A DNA stretch of 64,000 nt, from assembly GCA_007922305.1 (NCBI GenBank), contig ML677472.1:935814-999813 (forward strand), written 5' to 3'. The stretch comes from Dermatemys mawii (taxonomy: Eukaryota; Chordata; Testudines; Dermatemydidae). Of the stretch, positions 48,101-54,370 are shown piece after piece. The notes under the pieces are model-generated. The model saw nothing but the letters and a program-made list of their open reading frames with translations. It was not told where the DNA came from and ran no database searches. The position numbers and the translations under genes were made by a program. Every line of letters starts with the position of its first letter. Position 1 is the first letter of the stretch.

Positions 48101-48943
48101 AGTTATAGCAGTGACATTTAGGTCCTGTGCCATGGGTGTCTGTCTTCCTCCCTTTATGTCCCCATGCCAAGAAGACAGCAGCTGGCAGGAAGAATAAGCT
48201 GCTGAGTCTGATGGCCCCAGTGACTTACAGCCCTGCAATGGGCTCTCAACATCCACTGACTACAGGGGAGGGCACTGCGGGGCAGCAGATGATAACCTAG
48301 AAGCAGAGAGAAGTGCCTGGACCCAGGACAGGGGTGGGCAAACTTCTTGGCCTGAGGGCCACATTGGGATTGTGAAACCGTATCAAGGGCCAGGTACGGA
48401 AGGATGTGCCTCCCTAAACAGCCTGACCCCCTCCCTGTATCCATCCCCTCCCATTTCCCAACCCCTGACTGACTGCTCCCCTCAGAACCCTAGACCCATT
48501 CACACCCCACACCCCCTGACAGCCCCCCCAGACTCCCACATCAGATCCACTCCCCCAATCTCCACCCCATCCAACTGCCCCCTATTCCCTGTCCCGACTG
48601 TCCCCTGGAACTCCCTTATCCAAACCCCCTCCCAGATCCCCACCTCTTTACCATGCTGCTGAAAGTGGCAGGAGCACTGGCACCACGGCGAGATGAGGCT
48701 GCGGGAGAGGGGGAACAGCAGGGGTGGGGCTGGGAGCTAACCTCCCTGACCAGGTCAGGGCCCAGGCAGGATGGTCCCATGGGCTGCAGTTTGCCCACCT
48801 CTGACCTAGGAACTGGGTCTTTCTCTTCTGATCTTTCTCTTCTCCCTCCCCCAATTTCTTTAAGGGACTTGAAAAAGATGGGGGTGTCCCTTCCAGGCCA
48901 CCAGAAGAGGATTCTCTGTAGCATCCAGGGCTTCAAAGAGTGA
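14864..48943 (+). CDS. EPHA1: EPHA1, ephrin type-A receptor 1 (gene span, 16 exons visible, 5' end missing)
   Basis: This is a receptor tyrosine kinase of the plasma membrane that binds ephrin-A ligands on neighbouring cells and signals in cell adhesion and migration. Sixteen exons with GT-AG borders and compatible phases join into 918 codons plus stop; from memory the human protein is about 976 residues, so roughly the first 50 (signal peptide and mature N-terminus) are missing. In this numbering the ligand-binding domain is about 1-165, the cysteine-rich part 165-275, FN3 domains 275-385 and 386-480, transmembrane helix about 488-510, kinase about 566-830 and SAM about 850-918. Assignment to EPHA1 rests on the [15 protein letters not shown] and GSDGIPY segments, the C-terminal IQGFKE, the absence of a PDZ-binding tail and the neighbouring zyxin gene. 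All kinase signatures are intact, so the gene looks functional. The exons for the signal peptide and first mature residues were searched for between 1 and 14863 and not seen. Confidence 0.93.
15370..15580 (+). repeat. MIR-like SINE in EPHA1 intron
   Basis: The string cccgtgttacaaatagggaaactgagacc, followed by agtgacttgccccaggtaa and gggtctcctgac, is the characteristic MIR core and 3' part. It is ancient and diverged. Confidence 0.7.
15581..16134. other. EPHA1 intron, no gene recognised
   Basis: Unique-looking AT-rich intronic sequence without any further feature that I can support. Confidence 0.35.
16135..16830 (-). mobile_element. Old CR1/L3-like LINE fragment in EPHA1 intron
   Basis: On the minus strand a frame reads [20 protein letters not shown], then [16 protein letters not shown] and [11 protein letters not shown], the end of a CR1-type RT. 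The plus strand shows tcccatcttgattttaaaattctcagtgat, shared with the copies at 6720 and 13985. Confidence 0.8.
16875..17065 (+). repeat. MIR-like SINE
   Basis: It contains ccccattttacagatggggaaactgaggcacagag, ggtcacccagcaggc and gcagagctgagacgagaacaccaggtg, a well-preserved MIR core. Confidence 0.8.
17275..17569. mobile_element. Harbinger-type MITE with TAA target duplication
   Basis: The ends ggccttgtctaca and gtatagacaagtgc are inverted repeats, and taa flanks both sides (17272-17274 and 17570-17572), the 3-bp TWA-type duplication of PIF/Harbinger elements. The interior holds cgatctaagct/agctgagatc motifs and no ORF. Confidence 0.72.
17570..18767. other. EPHA1 intron, no gene recognised
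   Basis: Unique-looking intronic sequence between a MITE and the second half of the ligand-binding domain exon. Confidence 0.35.
18768..19158 (+). CDS. EPHA1: EPHA1 exon: ligand-binding domain, second half, and start of Cys-rich region
   Basis: The acceptor is tattcag at 18761-18767. The exon begins [10 protein letters not shown], runs through [19 protein letters not shown] and the Cys-rich start ([15 protein letters not shown]), and ends SCV plus one base. Of several GT choices only the donor gtaggt at 19159 keeps the frame and restores CVAC across the junction with the next exon. Together with the preceding exon it makes 667 bp, close to the single large exon 3 of other Eph genes. Confidence 0.93.
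19159..23769. other. EPHA1 intron, largely repeat-free
   Basis: This 4.6-kb part of the intron has few recognisable transposons, unlike the rest of the gene. It contains a pyrimidine-rich tract at about 19316-19430 and a short (ctg)n run at 20347-20364. Many short open frames on both strands come from GC-rich composition, and none shows a domain. I cannot exclude enhancers. Confidence 0.4.
23770..23970 (+). repeat. MIR-like SINE
   Basis: The order ggcagtgtggttcagcaagc, gacctgagttccattcctggctctgccactgac, aaatcacttccccctctgttcttcagtttcc and gggtttcaaagtcc matches a MIR read in the sense orientation, including the tRNA-like head. Confidence 0.75.
24090..24260. mobile_element. Possible small DNA-transposon remnant
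   Basis: The string gggctcaagctggagcctgggctctaggatcct, then gagcctgagtcagctggcattggccaggcac and ttaattgcagtgtaaacatac, looks like a dispersed reptile repeat with a gtgtaaacata-type end. Ends and target duplication were not resolved. Confidence 0.4.
24261..25924. other. EPHA1 intron, no gene recognised
   Basis: Mostly unique-looking sequence with a (tta/ttta)n microsatellite near 25468. No exon-like segment with proper splice borders was seen. Confidence 0.35.
25468..25500 (+). repeat. Microsatellite, (TTTA)n
   Basis: Seven to eight nearly perfect ttta units follow one another. Such a run is expected to be length-variable. Confidence 0.9.
25925..26080 (+). CDS. EPHA1: EPHA1 exon: cysteine-rich (EGF-like) region
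   Basis: The exon is bounded by ctgcag and gtgagt and is 156 bp. It encodes [16 protein letters not shown], then [10 protein letters not shown] and [11 protein letters not shown], the repeated Cys pattern of the Eph EGF-like module that links the ligand-binding domain to the fibronectin repeats. It begins and ends in phase 1. Confidence 0.93.
26337..26669 (+). CDS. EPHA1: EPHA1 exon: first fibronectin type III domain
   Basis: The acceptor ctgcag and donor gtgagt delimit 333 bp. The translation reads [21 protein letters not shown], then [34 protein letters not shown] and ends GHAG, the standard Eph FN3 fold. Potential N-glycosylation sites are NVS, NTT and NYS. The exon is flanked by phase-1 introns, as usual for extracellular modules. 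Confidence 0.93.
26670..27726. other. EPHA1 intron, no gene recognised
   Basis: A 1-kb intron between the two FN3 domains. A diverged MIR-like piece may lie around 26885-27010 (caggtgctttgcagac, cagttacacagctgcaag). Nothing else is recognised. Confidence 0.35.
27727..27851 (+). CDS. EPHA1: EPHA1 exon: second FN3 domain, N-terminal half
   Basis: The 125-bp exon between ctgcag and gtgaga has the same length as this exon in other Eph genes. It encodes [24 protein letters not shown] and then YEVMYFEK. The next intron, 5.7 kb, is almost entirely transposons. Confidence 0.92.
28193..28854 (+). mobile_element. Solitary LTR inserted in CR1
   Basis: The 662-bp insert starts tgtgacagagtcag and ends ctttgtcaca (TG...CA), and is flanked by a 4-bp duplication atag at 28189-28192 and 28855-28858. 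The CR1 sequence resumes exactly after it. No internal retroviral or gag-pol region is present, so it is a solo LTR. Orientation is not firmly known. A Gypsy or endogenous-retrovirus origin was not distinguished. Confidence 0.82.
29107..30234 (-). mobile_element. CR1 LINE, opposite strand, inserted in the intronic CR1
   Basis: On the minus strand it encodes RT pieces [72 protein letters not shown] and [19 protein letters not shown]. The host CR1 breaks after ggagcagctagt and resumes with ggaacccacaag, which are adjacent in the intact copy near 9560-9585. The copy is itself interrupted at about 29432-29523. Confidence 0.88.
29432..29523 (+). mobile_element. Short CR1 3' end inside the opposite-strand CR1
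   Basis: The stretch gatgatttagtcggttttggtcctgccttgagc through gacctcctgaggtctcttcc to attctatgcttctatgattc is a plus-strand CR1 3' tail about 90 bp long. It splits the minus-strand CR1 between its tccagcctct and tttggaaccccctttcag segments. This makes a third level of nesting. Confidence 0.8.
31636..32468 (-). mobile_element. CR1 LINE, opposite strand, inserted in the intronic CR1 with 5-bp duplication
   Basis: The insert begins with the reversed CR1 tail atagaatcatagaacatcagg, and on the minus strand encodes [36 protein letters not shown] and [17 protein letters not shown]. The host reads gggcccagtc before and cagtcctattcaacat after, so cagtc is duplicated (31631-31635 and 32469-32473). 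Confidence 0.88.
33594..33753 (+). CDS. EPHA1: EPHA1 exon: second FN3 domain, C-terminal half
   Basis: The acceptor is ccggcag at 33587-33593 and the donor gtgagg. It encodes [28 protein letters not shown] and [19 protein letters not shown], which closes the second FN3 fold. The end of a CR1 element lies only about 50 bp upstream of this acceptor. Confidence 0.92.
33754..35467. other. EPHA1 intron, no gene recognised
   Basis: A 1.7-kb intron between the FN3 domain and the transmembrane exon. No repeat or exon is recognised with confidence. Confidence 0.35.
35468..35564 (+). CDS. EPHA1: EPHA1 exon: transmembrane segment
   Basis: This 97-bp exon (acceptor cccgcag, donor gtaaac) encodes a short Gly/Ser-rich extracellular stalk and an uninterrupted hydrophobic run ([20 protein letters not shown]) followed by a basic residue, a single-pass type I membrane helix. 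It ends in phase 2. Confidence 0.92.
36546..36990 (+). pseudogene. Harbinger Myb/SANT-like DNA-binding protein, outer copy
   Basis: From the atg at 36546 the frame shows a stop at codon 7, then [37 protein letters not shown] and, after a frameshift, [20 protein letters not shown] and [13 protein letters not shown]. This is the trihelix (Myb/SANT-like) protein that accompanies the transposase in Harbinger elements and helps it bind the ends. It is broken and non-functional. Confidence 0.78.
38430..39450 (+). pseudogene. Harbinger (HARBI1-like) transposase, disrupted
   Basis: Pieces in order: [65 protein letters not shown] (first catalytic Asp), a one-base frameshift, [54 protein letters not shown] and [11 protein letters not shown] (second catalytic Asp). 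The final block reads VGCAFGHF where the family has VECAFGRL, so the third catalytic acid is replaced by Gly. Frameshifts near 38760, 39055 and 39360 also inactivate it. Confidence 0.82.
39988..40100 (+). repeat. Direct duplication, two units of about 54 bp, in the inner Harbinger
   Basis: The unit ggaagatatctcattgctgag...cttccgtgcaagggagggtctt occurs twice in a row with few changes. The outer element has a single counterpart near 37370-37410, so the duplication arose in the inner copy or its source. Confidence 0.8.
40440..40885 (-). pseudogene. Harbinger Myb/SANT-like DNA-binding protein, inner copy
   Basis: On the minus strand, from the start codon at 40885-40883: [20 protein letters not shown], a break, then [58 protein letters not shown] and [15 protein letters not shown]. 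One frameshift at the VW position breaks it. It is better preserved than the outer copy. Confidence 0.8.
41247..41440. mobile_element. Penelope-type 3' tail as a 152-bp palindrome plus tail
   Basis: Positions 41247-41398 form an almost perfect inverted repeat: caaagagtcttgtggcacc...cttcg on the left and cgaaag...ggtgccacaagactctttg on the right, with about 76-bp arms and only a few mismatches. It continues with gcttctgcaaacccagattaac. Each arm is the same tail as that following the GIY-YIG element at 2860-2955. It interrupts the subterminal region of the inner Harbinger. Confidence 0.78.
41521..41901. other. EPHA1 intron end, no gene recognised
   Basis: About 380 bp of unique-looking sequence between the Harbinger cluster and the short juxtamembrane exon. 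Confidence 0.35.
41902..41957 (+). CDS. EPHA1: EPHA1 exon: cytoplasmic juxtamembrane, first part
   Basis: This is a short 56-bp exon between ttccag and gtgaga, encoding [19 protein letters not shown]. Its phases (2 in, 1 out) fit both neighbours, and no alternative ORF of the right phase lies nearby. It comes just after the 5.4-kb Harbinger cluster that fills most of the preceding intron. Confidence 0.88.
42265..42390 (+). CDS. EPHA1: EPHA1 exon: juxtamembrane tyrosines and start of kinase
   Basis: The exon reads [18 protein letters not shown] and ends ENVIGEG. The two Tyr residues in [12 protein letters not shown] correspond to the conserved juxtamembrane autophosphorylation sites of Eph receptors. 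The GEG at the end opens the ATP-binding glycine loop completed in the next exon. Acceptor catag, donor gtgagt. Confidence 0.93.
42510..42695 (+). CDS. EPHA1: EPHA1 exon: kinase N-lobe
   Basis: The exon is 186 bp, the usual length for this Eph exon. It encodes [11 protein letters not shown] (glycine loop), VVAIKTLK with the ATP-positioning Lys, [14 protein letters not shown] with the helix-C Glu, and HLEGVVTK. Acceptor gccgcag, donor gtaaga. Confidence 0.95.
43192..43253 (+). CDS. EPHA1: EPHA1 exon: kinase hinge
   Basis: This 62-bp exon encodes [20 protein letters not shown], the gatekeeper and hinge region. Length and phases match the Eph family. Acceptor ccccag, donor gtgagg. Confidence 0.94.
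43376..43870 (+). mobile_element. CR1 3' tail interrupted by an LTR
   Basis: A short plus-strand CR1 3' end (aatgatttagctggtgttggtcctgctttgag to gacctcctgaggtctcttc) is broken and resumes as ccttccaaccctgatattctatgattctatgattc. The break holds the LTR-like insert at 43449-43832. Confidence 0.82.
43449..43832 (+). mobile_element. Solitary LTR-like insert
   Basis: The 384-bp insert starts tgtgacaagcag and ends cccctgtgaca, and contains an aaataaac polyadenylation-type signal about 90 bp before the end. The CR1 bases cttc occur on both sides with one extra base on the right, so the target duplication is probable rather than exact. No internal genes are present. Confidence 0.65.
44120..44329 (+). 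CDS. EPHA1: EPHA1 exon: kinase catalytic loop and DFG
   Basis: The 210-bp exon carries [13 protein letters not shown], the catalytic loop [12 protein letters not shown], the magnesium-binding SDFGLSR and the start of the activation segment (GTYETK). All catalytic residues are present, so an active kinase is expected. Acceptor tttgcag, donor gtaaca. Confidence 0.95.
44330..45083. repeat. EPHA1 intron made of an old dispersed repeat
   Basis: The strings gggctgtcttttaggtgaggtgtaaaacc, aaagtcctgacc and, after the MITE, tctgggatcctctggggtgaacagtgctgaaat are familiar from reptile and bird dispersed repeats. The family was not identified with certainty. Confidence 0.45.
44630..44753. mobile_element. 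hAT-type MITE with exact 8-bp target duplication
   Basis: The ends cagggtgaccaga and tctggtcacccta form an inverted repeat, and gttaagag is found exactly on both sides (44622-44629, 44754-44761). The 124-bp element cannot code. It is nested in an older dispersed repeat that reads on across it (about 44400-45040). Confidence 0.88.
45084..45233 (+). CDS. EPHA1: EPHA1 exon: kinase activation segment and C-lobe
   Basis: The 150-bp exon encodes [17 protein letters not shown] (P+1 loop and APE motif), [17 protein letters not shown] and [10 protein letters not shown]. Acceptor cctgcag, donor gtaaca. Phase 0 on both sides. Confidence 0.95.
45234..46168. other. EPHA1 intron, no gene recognised
   Basis: A 935-bp intron within the kinase domain. 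No repeat or exon is recognised. Confidence 0.35.
46169..46362 (+). CDS. EPHA1: EPHA1 exon: end of kinase C-lobe
   Basis: The 194-bp exon encodes [35 protein letters not shown] and the linker to the SAM domain ending ADFDPR. Acceptor gtgtag, donor gtaggt. Length matches the Eph family. Confidence 0.95.
46692..46847 (+). CDS. EPHA1: EPHA1 exon: SAM domain, first part
   Basis: The exon encodes [18 protein letters not shown], then [15 protein letters not shown] and [14 protein letters not shown], the first helices of the SAM domain. It is 156 bp with acceptor ccccag and donor gtaagc, ending in phase 2. Confidence 0.94.
46994..47100 (-). mobile_element. Penelope-type 3' tail fragment
   Basis: The stretch gacaaagagtcctgtggcaccttatagac to gcataagctttcgtgggctaatacccacttcgtcagatgcatgcag is the reversed tail also seen at 2860-2955 and in the palindrome at 41247. 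Only about 100 bp are present, so it is a strongly truncated insertion. Confidence 0.72.
47101..48328. other. EPHA1 last intron, no gene recognised
   Basis: Unique-looking intronic sequence between the Penelope tail and a hAT element. The open frames carry no recognisable domain. Confidence 0.35.
48329..48803. mobile_element. hAT-type element next to the last EPHA1 exon
   Basis: It begins caggggtgggcaaac, ends gtttgcccacctctg and is flanked by acccagga (48321-48328) and acctagga (48804-48811), an 8-bp duplication with one change. The 475-bp interior is C-rich and non-coding. It leaves only 61 bp to the acceptor of the final EPHA1 exon. Confidence 0.88.
48865..48943 (+). CDS. EPHA1: EPHA1 last coding exon: end of SAM domain and stop
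   Basis: The acceptor tttctttaag precedes [17 protein letters not shown] and CSIQGFKE, then tga at 48941-48943. The ending lacks the C-terminal VxV PDZ ligand found in many Eph receptors, which is typical of EPHA1. A hAT-type element ends 61 bp upstream of the exon. Confidence 0.94.
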
Positions 48944-49935
48944 CCAGGCCTCAGGCCCTCAAGCTGCCAACATTCCCAAGCCTTCTGGGTATCACATGGA
49001 GCCATTCCCACGGCAGTTGTTTCCAAGAAGAGAGACTGAAGCAATCAAAACAACAGCACAAAAAAAACTCTCCTGAAAAACCTGTCCGCTCTGCCTGCTC
49101 CTTTGCGCAATCCATGTGTGCGTCTGCACCAAGGCTGCAGGGTCCTATATATACACTAGAGCCAGGACAGCATTCTCAGCTCCAACACTTGATGTTCTCT
49201 GTACAATATTCTGTGAAGCACTGAAATAGCCTCTGCAGCACAGACTGGGGCCTGAGTGATACAGAGGGGGAAATCTTTAGGGATGCACAGACATGGAGTG
49301 ACAGCCCTGTTAAGATCTGGTGAGCAACATGAGCTGAAATACAGAGGAGAATCTCTGGGGAACTCACACCGGAGCTGGGACAGCAGAAAGCCCCATCCCT
49401 GCTTTTCCGGCTACCATCTTTGTAGCATATGTTCCCTATTGCTGCAACAATGCATCTGCCTTCCCCATTTCATTGTTATGGTGGAAGCAGGTACAATTAT
49501 CTGCAGAGATCAGGGTAAGGATTGTTCTTAATTCTCATTGCAGTGAGTATATCTACCAATAATGCTTAGTAACAATATACTCCTTCGCCTACTAGACACT
49601 GCCCCATCCTCCCAGTGAGGGAGGGGAGAGCCTGAAAAAGAAGGAAATGGGGTAACTTCTCTTGCTCACGTGCTTCCTGTGGTTTCTTCCATGAGACAGA
49701 ACCAGGGTTAATGCTGAAGCAGGAATATTCATACCCCACATGTGTAGCCTGTACCTCCCTTTCTGCCACCTGTTCTCCCCTGCAGCCTGTTCCAAATGTG
49801 GGGATGGGCTATTTTTGCTGCAAGGGGGAAATTGTTCCTGTGTGGAAGAAATATGGATTTTTAAAGTCTCAGTGCTCAGGGGGAAGGAACTGTGGGCTGT
49901 AAATTTTTTGTTAATAAAACTCTGTGGCTTTCTTT
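48944..49935 (+). other. EPHA1: Probable EPHA1 3' UTR
   Basis: About 1 kb of apparently unique sequence follows the stop codon, with no obvious repeat and no coding frame of note, up to a canonical polyadenylation hexamer. The extent is inferred from that signal only. Confidence 0.55.
49913..49918 (+). promoter_or_regulatory. Candidate EPHA1 polyadenylation signal AATAAA
   Basis: An exact aataaa lies about 970 bases past the EPHA1 stop, and a T/G-rich stretch (tctgtggctttcttt) follows within 30 bases, as expected for the downstream processing element. It is the first well-formed signal seen after the stop. Confidence 0.6.
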
Positions 49936-51739
49936 GACTAGTATGTGGGCACTATAAGGGAGCGTTCCTTCAGTAGTGCCCAGATGCAGGGTGAGCACTG
50001 TAAGGGCCAGCTATGCCACACTGCTCAAACCTGAGGTGGCTTATACCTTTCCCCAACAGGCACTCAACCACAGGAATCCCTCACACTAGTGAGGCAGAGT
50101 TTACTGGTATATCGATTAGTACTGCACCACTTGTGGTGTCCCTGGAGATCTCCCAGTGCCAGCCCAAACTGGCTGCTCTGGTATTGTAAGACCTGGCAGA
50201 TCACAGCCCTGCTGCAGTGGCACAGCTGTCAGCTGTGCAAGCACTCAAGTGAAGCCAGCATAGGCACTCCTAGCTGATGCTATGGAAATGACACTCCTGT
50301 CAACTCTGCAGCCACATGCATGAGAGATGCTACTCTATGGCAGGCCAGCATCAGAGAATGGAGATTTCTCTTCTACTTAAAGCTTGCTTTCCCAATCTCC
50401 CCTGTTCACAGGAGTCAGATACCAGAATGTCAAATCCTTCCCAAGAAAACTCCTACTCCCCACTGAAGCACAAGGTAGCATTTTAATTGCAGTAGTGAAG
50501 AATAATGCAGGAGCCACAGGCCTGGAGCCCTTTCCAGACACCATTACTCCTGGCTCTCTGTTCAGAAGACATTCTTTCCCCCTCCCTCAGATTAGTTCTG
50601 CAGCTGATCACAAAAAAGGGAAAGTTATCTGAACTGCATGGTCACACACCACATGCTGCTGATCTGCTCAGATAAGGCTCCCAGTCCTTATTAGTGCTGC
50701 AGGAAATACAATGGCTCTCAGCAAGGACATGAGGAAGAGAGCTGTCCCAGGGTGCTAGTGGCACATGGACCATAGAAAAACAAGACAGATGAAATAAGAG
50801 CTGTAGTCCCTTGAAATAAAGCAAAACTCAGGATTGGCAGAATTTCCTTAATCGTGGCTTGTGGGACTCTCAGCTCAGCAGTGTTCACCCCCTAAGGGGG
50901 CTGGCTCCATAAGTAAGTAGAGTGCCTTCCCAAGTGATGTATGCTAAGGAAGAGATATTGAGATCTCAAGCTAGACTTTTGCTTTCCAAGTCCATGCAGA
51001 ACAAAGAGCAATAAGGGTGCAGTCATCCATCTGGAACATTGTTAAAGCTTGCAGCAGTTTTTAAGCAGCAGTGTTAAGTCTAGCTGGATTTCAAGAGGGC
51101 AAATTTGACCTTAACCACCTAAAACTAAACATTGGTCTTAATAAACTGGAACATAGCAGGCTGATGAGATAACCTACTTGCTGTAGAGTCAGAAACTCGA
51201 TGCAGCCTGGTTTCTGCTCAACACCAAAAGTGACAGAGTAGACATACGGTCAAATAGTTTATTTATTCACAATCCCCAAGTTCAGTAACATTCCCTACCA
51301 TCATCCTACCTTATGCTGTAATCCTAGTATATATTGAGATATGATATATATACATTGTCACCTACTATCTTTCCCTAGAACTCTTCCCTCAGTCAGAAGC
51401 AGCTATCCAATTTTTTTTATTTATTTTATTGACTACAGGAATAAATATTTCCTCATGAGTTGCTTTGACAATGTCAGAGAGCCTCCCACACAACTGAATG
51501 TAACTTTCCAACATCTCTGAGAGATGGAGATAAGATAGCTGAGGAATTAACACAGGCACAGATACATTAAAGCCAAATTGTGTATGAACCATTTTAAGTC
51601 CCATTTGATGCAATGACCATCCTTAGCGCCCACTGTCTCCAACTTTAGTTGGGAGCACTCTCACAAGTGCAGAAGTCAGATCATAGGTGTTTCATGGTGG
51701 AACTCCAAAAAATGAATAGCATACAATTAGCAATCTTGC

Positions 51740-51840
51740 AAAAACTCTGGTTTAAGTGATTTGCCCAGCAGCAGCTTGAAGTCTGTGTCAGACAGAAAAA
51801 CTGCCTAGTTTCCAATCCAGGGGCTTAACCACATCATCAT
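51740..51840 (+). repeat. MIR-like SINE fragment
   Basis: The string agtgatttgcccagcagcagcttgaagtctgtgtcagacag followed by gtttccaatccaggggcttaaccac matches the 3' half of a MIR element. Confidence 0.6.
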
Positions 51841-52502
51841 CTTTTTTTCATGCAATCTCCTCCCTGATACTGTACACATCTTCCAATGTGGTAGGCATCC
51901 CATAAGCAATCCTTCAGCCACTGTCTATCCTTATAACAGATGAGGGAGAGAAAGAAGGTATGTAACGTAACCATACGCTTGGGCAATTTCTCGGTAGCCT
52001 CTAGTTGTAAAGAGTGAAGAATATTTTTCTGCCAGTTGGGTAGGGACATGCAGCCTTGTTTAGCCACAAGAATTATGAAGTATACAGAAACATTAAACAC
52101 CAGGCAGTAGAAAAGGCCATAGGTGAGGTCCTGTTCTGCTGACTTGAAGCCTGATGCATCTTCCCCTAAACAAACGGGTACTGAGAGCCTATGCACTTGA
52201 AGCATTCTGCAAATCAAGGAACATCTGTAGAGTAAGTTGCACTGAGCTTGGGCAAATGGTGAGATGTTTAGAGGCATAGATAACTTGGCAAATACTTGGA
52301 TGGCACATGTCTCAGCACATGACAGGCCAGTTTTTGAATTCCTACTCAAAGTTATGGAGATGTTACAGCCAATTTTGTTTCTAAAAACAACTCTGGCAAT
52401 GTGTGTGATTTTATCTTCTCTCCACCCCGATCCCAGAAACGCCTGAACTGCTTGTGCTCTGACACACACACACACACACACCCCCAAACAAAGCCGAAGC
52501 AT
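51837..52502 (-). other. Unexplained 221-codon open frame, probably not a gene
   Basis: This is the longest open frame in the intergenic region. It starts inside the (gt)n microsatellite (CVCVCV run) and continues as Cys/Leu-rich sequence (for example LLYRCSLICRMLQVHRLSV) with no domain I recognise. A second frame crosses the same microsatellite at 52411-52701. There is no clear start context, and the ORF overlaps a MIR end. Chance is the likeliest explanation; a lineage-specific exon cannot be excluded. Confidence 0.25.
52461..52482 (+). repeat. Microsatellite, (CA)n
   Basis: About ten ca units in a row (acacacacacacacacacac). A run of this kind is likely to be polymorphic. Confidence 0.92.
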
Positions 52503-53397
52503 GGAAAATTTCAGGCTGAAAAAAGAAAAAGAGTTGGGCAGTTTTTAGTAACCGAAAAACAGGGCTTATAATGGGAAGTGTTAGACAACCTGAAACTATA
52601 GGCCGTGCTGTGCACTCCACCAACGTTTTTTTATTAAACTGAGGAATATCGTCAAGAAATGAAACCCTTTGAGAATTCCCCTCACCTATCAAAATTTTCA
52701 ATGGGGGGAAAAAAATTCTCTACCTGCTTCTACCTAAGGTCACATACAGGTTTCAAATAGATCAGTTCAGATTCACCACCATTTTCAGCCAGATTTTTTT
52801 TTTAATTTTTTTAAACACAGAAGAGCAAGCTTCCCATAAGCCATTTCCAAACTTATGGATCAAAGATTTTTAAAAACCCTTAAATTCAAAGACCAATTAG
52901 TTCTCACAAAGTCCCTGCAGCAGTCTGGACACCCCCATTTCACACAAGTTTAGTGGCTAGGAGTATGTTCCAGTGTGGTGGGAAGAGGAGGAATGAGCAG
53001 ACTCCAGTTCCACACCACCTTTTTGGAAAGGCACCCCAGTCCAAGTTCTCTCAGCACAAGATCCTTCCGCTGCTCTAACTTGACGGGCTACACATCAGTT
53101 TCCTGTTGAACAAGCTTGCTTCAATAGCAATCAAAGGCACTTCTAGGACTTGTATCCCTGTTGGCTACAATTGGTAATGAATTAGCGTGCTAAGAAAAAG
53201 CAAATGCAACTCCATTATCTGTCACTAGTGTATTTGTGTTTTACTCAGAAATGATAATAGCACATCCCCAGAATTCCAGTCAAGCGAGGCAGAAGCACAG
53301 CAGCAGCATGAAAATACCCCCAAAATAAAAATGGGAGGCACAACCAAGCAGCAACTCCCTATGGAAGGACACTAGCAGTCAGCAGCACAGTGGTCTC

Positions 53398-54014
53398 CAA
53401 CCATTCTACACCCAAAATCAGTTTTCAACCAAGGATCTACTCTGCCTCTTTCCCAAAGTCCTGCCTGCTCTCTGTCACCCTCACCAAGGTGGAGGCGAGG
53501 CATCCGCAGGGTGGGAGGAGCTCTAGGCTGAGCCTGGGGCAATGGATTGGGGTGTAGGATGGGGCTCCAAGCTGGGGGTACAGAAGATATGGGGTGCTGG
53601 CTCCAGGAGGGGGGTCAGGCCTTGGGGTGCAGCCTCCCACCAGTCAGCACTTATCTCTGGCAGCTCCCAGTTGGTGACAGAGACTAAGGCAGGCTCCCTG
53701 CCTATCCTGGCCCCACACCGCTCCCGGAAAGGGCCAACGTACCCTGTGGCCCTTAAGGACAGGGGCATGTGGCTCCACATGCTGCCCCTCCCTGCAAGCA
53801 CTGCTCCTACCGTTCTCCCTGCCAATGGGAGTTGCAGGGGCAATGTTTGCAATCAGGAGCAGCACACAAAGGGGGGCTGCTTTCAGGAGCAGTGTGGGGC
53901 CAAGGTAGGGAGTCTGCCTTGGCGGCAGCCACGCTACATCACCAGAGATCTTGTTTAACTGGGACATCCTCTAGGATTGACAAGTCAATCATGATCGACT
54001 GGTTGGTGACCACT
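53398..54014. mobile_element. hAT-type DNA transposon remnant
   Basis: The left end cagtggtctccaaccatt and right end gactggttggtgaccact are inverted repeats typical of a hAT family. The interior includes gatctactctgcc and gatcgact blocks and has no transposase. Target duplications were not recognisable. Confidence 0.72.
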
Positions 54015-54251
54015 ACAATAGTAGATACAGTATCCATTTTATCTAGCTTGTACATAGTGCTTACTGCCCCACACCAATCAGTGAGACTGGTTTTCTGGAA
54101 AAGATCCAGTTTGCCATCTGCAAAACTGCATATTTCAGGCCAGCAGCCCACATTTTCTATACTCCTACTCACTGTCCCATGCCATTTCAATGAGATGGAA
54201 TATTATGCTTCACTTCTTGGTCCTGTTGTGCAGTTTCAGGTATGCAACAAC

Positions 54252-54370
54252 TAGGGTGACCAGGTGTCCCGATTTTATAGGGACAGTCCCGATATTTGGG
54301 GGTCTTATATAGACACCTATTACCCCCTAGGCCCTGTCCTGATTTTTCACACTTGTATGTGGTCACCCTA
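54252..54370. mobile_element. hAT-type MITE, same family as 44630-44753
   Basis: It reads tagggtgaccagg...gtggtcaccctа-type ends, with the inner strings gtcccgattttataggg and ctgatttttcacactt shared with the other copy. The flanks gcaacaac (54244-54251) and gcaacaat (54371-54378) form an 8-bp duplication with one change. The element is 119 bp. Confidence 0.86.

Larger units (their letters stand above)
49936..53397. other. Intergenic region between EPHA1 and ZYX, mostly unique
   Basis: Few repeats are recognisable apart from a MIR-like piece at 51740-51840 and a (ca)n run at 52461-52482. A minus-strand aataaa near 51256-51262 and the open frame at 51837-52502 raise the possibility of an unknown minus-strand transcript, but no splice or homology evidence supports one. 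Confidence 0.4.
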
